64,000 bases of DNA. Origin: Kosakonia pseudosacchari. GTDB taxonomy: Bacteria > Pseudomonadota > Gammaproteobacteria > Enterobacterales > Enterobacteriaceae. The DNA lies in assembly GCF_900184035.1 (NCBI RefSeq), contig NZ_FXWP01000014.1:1-64000 (forward strand). The letters are read 5' to 3'. Positions 62,005 to 64,000 of this stretch are shown piece by piece (position 1 is the first letter of the stretch; each line of letters opens with the position of its first letter). The position numbers and the translations under genes were made by a program. The notes under the pieces were generated by a model. It did not search any database and was not told the DNA's origin. It saw only the letters and a program-made list of their open reading frames with translations.

Positions 62005-62718
62005 CGGCGTTTCCGGGTGGATACGCCGCAAATGGTAATCCACCTGGTAATCGCGGGTGTTACGAAACATCACTGAATAGTTGAGAAACTCGCCGCTGTC
62101 GCTGTAGGAAAGAGAGGTAATGCGCAGCAGCGGCGTTTGCTCCTGGATGTTCAATGTTTGCGCCAGTTGCTTATCCGCCAGCACCGGCGTCAGGCTTTCG
62201 TAGTTGCCGCTAATCGTTATGCCGCACTCTTTTTCGATGTAATCAAACTTTGACCCTTCAAGATGCGCCAATGAGAGCGTGCGGAACAGTTTCACCGGCA
62301 TATAGCTATCTTCCAGCATCAGCGGTTTGCCCTCGACATAGCGAACCCGGCGTGAAAAGTAGATGCGCTCATTAATCTGGATACGTAACTGGCTGGCAAT
62401 CGCCGGTGGCGCAGGCATCACTTCAAACAGCAACACTTTGCTGTACACCTCTTTGCCCTGCTGGCGCAGTACCTCCACCAGCCCGGTAAGATTAGTGGTT
62501 TCGTGGTGCACATCCTTGCGTGCGACAAAGGTGCCGCTGCCGTGACGGCGCACCACCAGCCCCCACACCACCAGCAGATCAACCGCTTTTCGGATAGTCA
62601 TTCGCGCTACGCCAAATTCCTGCGCCAGTGTTTTTTCACCCGGCAAGGGGCTACCAACATTGTAATCCGATGAATTCAGCCGCAGACGCAGCCGCTCAGC
62701 AATCGATTTATAGATCAC
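61972..62718 (-). CDS. yidP: GntR/HutC-type regulator YidP
   Basis: The 248-residue regulator has a GntR winged helix (about 1-70, [19 protein letters not shown]) and a UTRA ligand domain (about 90-235). It is divergent from glvC and so is its probable regulator, responding perhaps to a sugar phosphate. It matches E. coli YidP. Its 3' end lies within the yidE coding region on the other strand. Confidence 0.92.
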   Translation of the reverse strand: MIYKSIAERLRLRLNSSDYNVGSPLPGEKTLAQEFGVARMTIRKAVDLLVVWGLVVRRHGSGTFVARKDVHHETTNLTGLVEVLRQQGKEVYSKVLLFEVMPAPPAIASQLRIQINERIYFSRRVRYVEGKPLMLEDSYMPVKLFRTLSLAHLEGSKFDYIEKECGITISGNYESLTPVLADKQLAQTLNIQEQTPLLRITSLSYSDSGEFLNYSVMFRNTRDYQVDYHLRRIHPETPLAHSPEDHRQ

Positions 62719-62720
62719 CT

Positions 62721-62793
62721 GTAGACCTCTTTACGCCTCATAAGGGGAATCGCCTCATTGAAGATGTCCATTTTTAACGCAAAAAGTAGACCT
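62721..62793. promoter_or_regulatory. Repeated GTAGACCT in the yidP-glvC gap, candidate YidP operator
   Basis: GTAGACCT occurs at 62721-62728 and again at 62786-62793 in the same sense. HutC-type regulators often bind GTxTAxAC-like repeats. The location between the divergent regulator and its target supports an operator role, but this is only inference. Confidence 0.4.
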
Positions 62794-62937
62794 GAAGGGG
62801 CGAAATAAAACCATGAAAGGGATCACGGAACGCAGCGGCGTCTCCAGCCGGCTGGCAGGTGAATTCATATGCTCACTTCAGGCCACCAAAACATAACAAG
62901 GCCTCTCCCCTACAGGTTGTTTCATGAGGATTTAAAA

Positions 62938-64000
62938 ATGCTCAGTCAAATACAACGTTTCGGCGGCGCAATGTTTACCCCGGTGCTGCTTTTTCCCTTC
63001 GCGGGCATGGTGGTGGGTATCGCCATTATGCTGCGCAACCCGCTGTTCGTCGGCGAAGCCTTAACCGCGCCCGATAACCTCTTCGCGCAGATTGTGCATA
63101 TTATCGAAGAGGGCGGCTGGACCGTGTTTCGCAATATGCCGCTGCTGTTCGCCGTTGGCTTACCGATTGGCCTGGCAAAACAAGCGCAGGGCCGCGCTTG
63201 TCTCGCGGTGCTGATTAGCTTTTTAACCTGGAACTACTTTATCAACGCCATGGGGATGACCTGGGGTCACTTCTTTGGCGTGGATTTCTCCGCTGAACCG
63301 ACCGCAGGCAGCGGTCTTACGCTGATCGCCGGAATTAAAACGCTCGATACCAGCATTATTGGCGCGATCGTGATTTCCGGGATTGTCACCGCCATTCATA
63401 ACCGCTTTTTCGAAAAGCCGTTGCCGGTCTTCCTGGGGATTTTCCAGGGGACGTCGTTTGTGGTGATTATCGCCTTTCTGGTGATGATCCCCTGCGTGTG
63501 GTTAACCCTGCTTGGCTGGCCGAAAGTGCAGTTGGGCATTGAATCTTTACAGGCTTTTTTACGCTCTGCCGGTGCGCTGGGCGTATGGGTTTATACCTTC
63601 CTGGAACGCATTCTGATCCCGACCGGGTTGCACCATTTTGTCTATGGTCCGTTTATTTTCGGTCCGGCGGCGGTGGAAGGCGGGATCCAGGTTTACTGGG
63701 CGCAGCACTTACAGGAATTCAGCCAGAGCACCGAGCCGCTGAAAGCTTTGTTCCCGGAAGGCGGCTTTGCGCTGCACGGTAACTCGAAAGTCTTCGGTTC
63801 TGTCGGTATCGCGCTGGCATTGTGGTACACCGCCGCGCCGGAAAACCGCGTCAAAGTTGCTGGCCTGTTGATCCCCGCCACGCTCACTGCTGTACTGGTG
63901 GGCATTACCGAACCGCTGGAATTTACCTTCCTGTTTATCTCGCCGCTGCTGTTCGCCGTTCACGCGGTACTCGCCGCGTCCATGGCGACGGTGATGTACA
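62938..64000 (+). CDS. glvC: PTS alpha-glucoside-type EIIC (GlvC), truncated by the window end
   Basis: The first 354 residues of a PTS permease of the glucose superfamily are present, and the frame is open to the window edge. The sequence matches E. coli GlvC very closely (MLSQIQRFGGAMFTPVLLF, and GITEPLEFTFLFISPLLFAV near residue 330 with the sugar-binding Glu). The family imports maltose-like alpha-glucosides while phosphorylating them. The EIIB domain, glvB and glvG would follow outside the window. Confidence 0.9.
   Translation, partial: MLSQIQRFGGAMFTPVLLFPFAGMVVGIAIMLRNPLFVGEALTAPDNLFAQIVHIIEEGGWTVFRNMPLLFAVGLPIGLAKQAQGRACLAVLISFLTWNYFINAMGMTWGHFFGVDFSAEPTAGSGLTLIAGIKTLDTSIIGAIVISGIVTAIHNRFFEKPLPVFLGIFQGTSFVVIIAFLVMIPCVWLTLLGWPKVQLGIESLQAFLRSAGALGVWVYTFLERILIPTGLHHFVYGPFIFGPAAVEGGIQVYWAQHLQEFSQSTEPLKALFPEGGFALHGNSKVFGSVGIALALWYTAAPENRVKVAGLLIPATLTAVLVGITEPLEFTFLFISPLLFAVHAVLAASMATVMY

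Overview
The window is a contiguous piece of an enterobacterial chromosome (family Enterobacteriaceae) that contains the replication origin. Gene order closely follows the Escherichia coli K-12 segment from the rrnC promoter through rbs, kup, asnA, oriC, atp, glmUS, pst, mnmE, dnaA, gyrB and ibpAB to glvC, read in the opposite direction to the usual E. coli map. Nearly every protein can be aligned from memory with its E. coli counterpart over its full length. The genus cannot be fixed from this sequence alone. The pectate lyase gene and the lack of the tna and bgl loci would suit an Enterobacter-, Kosakonia- or Klebsiella-like, possibly plant-associated, bacterium; that is inference.

Layout. 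1-0.27 kb: an rRNA operon promoter firing off the left edge. 0.27-2.4 kb: GntR regulator yieP and drug exporter hsrA. 2.4-8.4 kb: the ribose operon rbsDACBKR on the minus strand with two RbsR-type operators. 8.4-15.6 kb: potassium transporter kup, the ravA-viaA chaperone pair, asnA, asnC, mioC. 15.6-16.0 kb: oriC with its DnaA boxes, AT-rich 13-mers and many GATC sites. 16-26.1 kb: mnmG, rsmG and the nine-gene ATP synthase operon atpIBEFHAGDC. 26.1-28.9 kb: an accessory insertion relative to E. coli, with a tiny reading frame under CRP-like sites, a REP element, and a secreted family 9 pectate lyase with a KdgR-type operator. 28.9-32.3 kb: glmU and glmS with an empty attTn7. 32.3-37.9 kb: an unrecognised membrane protein, then the phosphate operon pstSCAB-phoU behind Pho boxes. 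37.9-43 kb: an ADP-ribosylglycohydrolase-family enzyme, cbrC, yieH, adeP, chrR, yieE. 43.1-47 kb: mnmE, yidC, yidD, rnpA, rpmH (minus). 47-53.7 kb: dnaA, dnaN, recF, gyrB, with a structured 146-bp insertion between dnaN and recF. 53.9-64 kb: yidA, cbrA, yidR, yidQ, heat-shock genes ibpA and ibpB with RNA thermometers, an oxalate/formate-type MFS transporter, yidE, yidP and the start of glvC.

Most of this is core replication, energy and translation machinery. Replication initiation (oriC, dnaA, dnaN, gyrB, mioC and asnC transcription), respiratory ATP synthesis, cell-wall amino sugar supply, phosphate uptake and membrane protein insertion sit side by side, as is usual near the origin. The accessory content is small. 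The parts most worth a second look are the 26.1-26.4 kb interval, the dnaN-recF insertion, the pectinolysis gene, the protein after glmS, and the extra Pho-like repeats.
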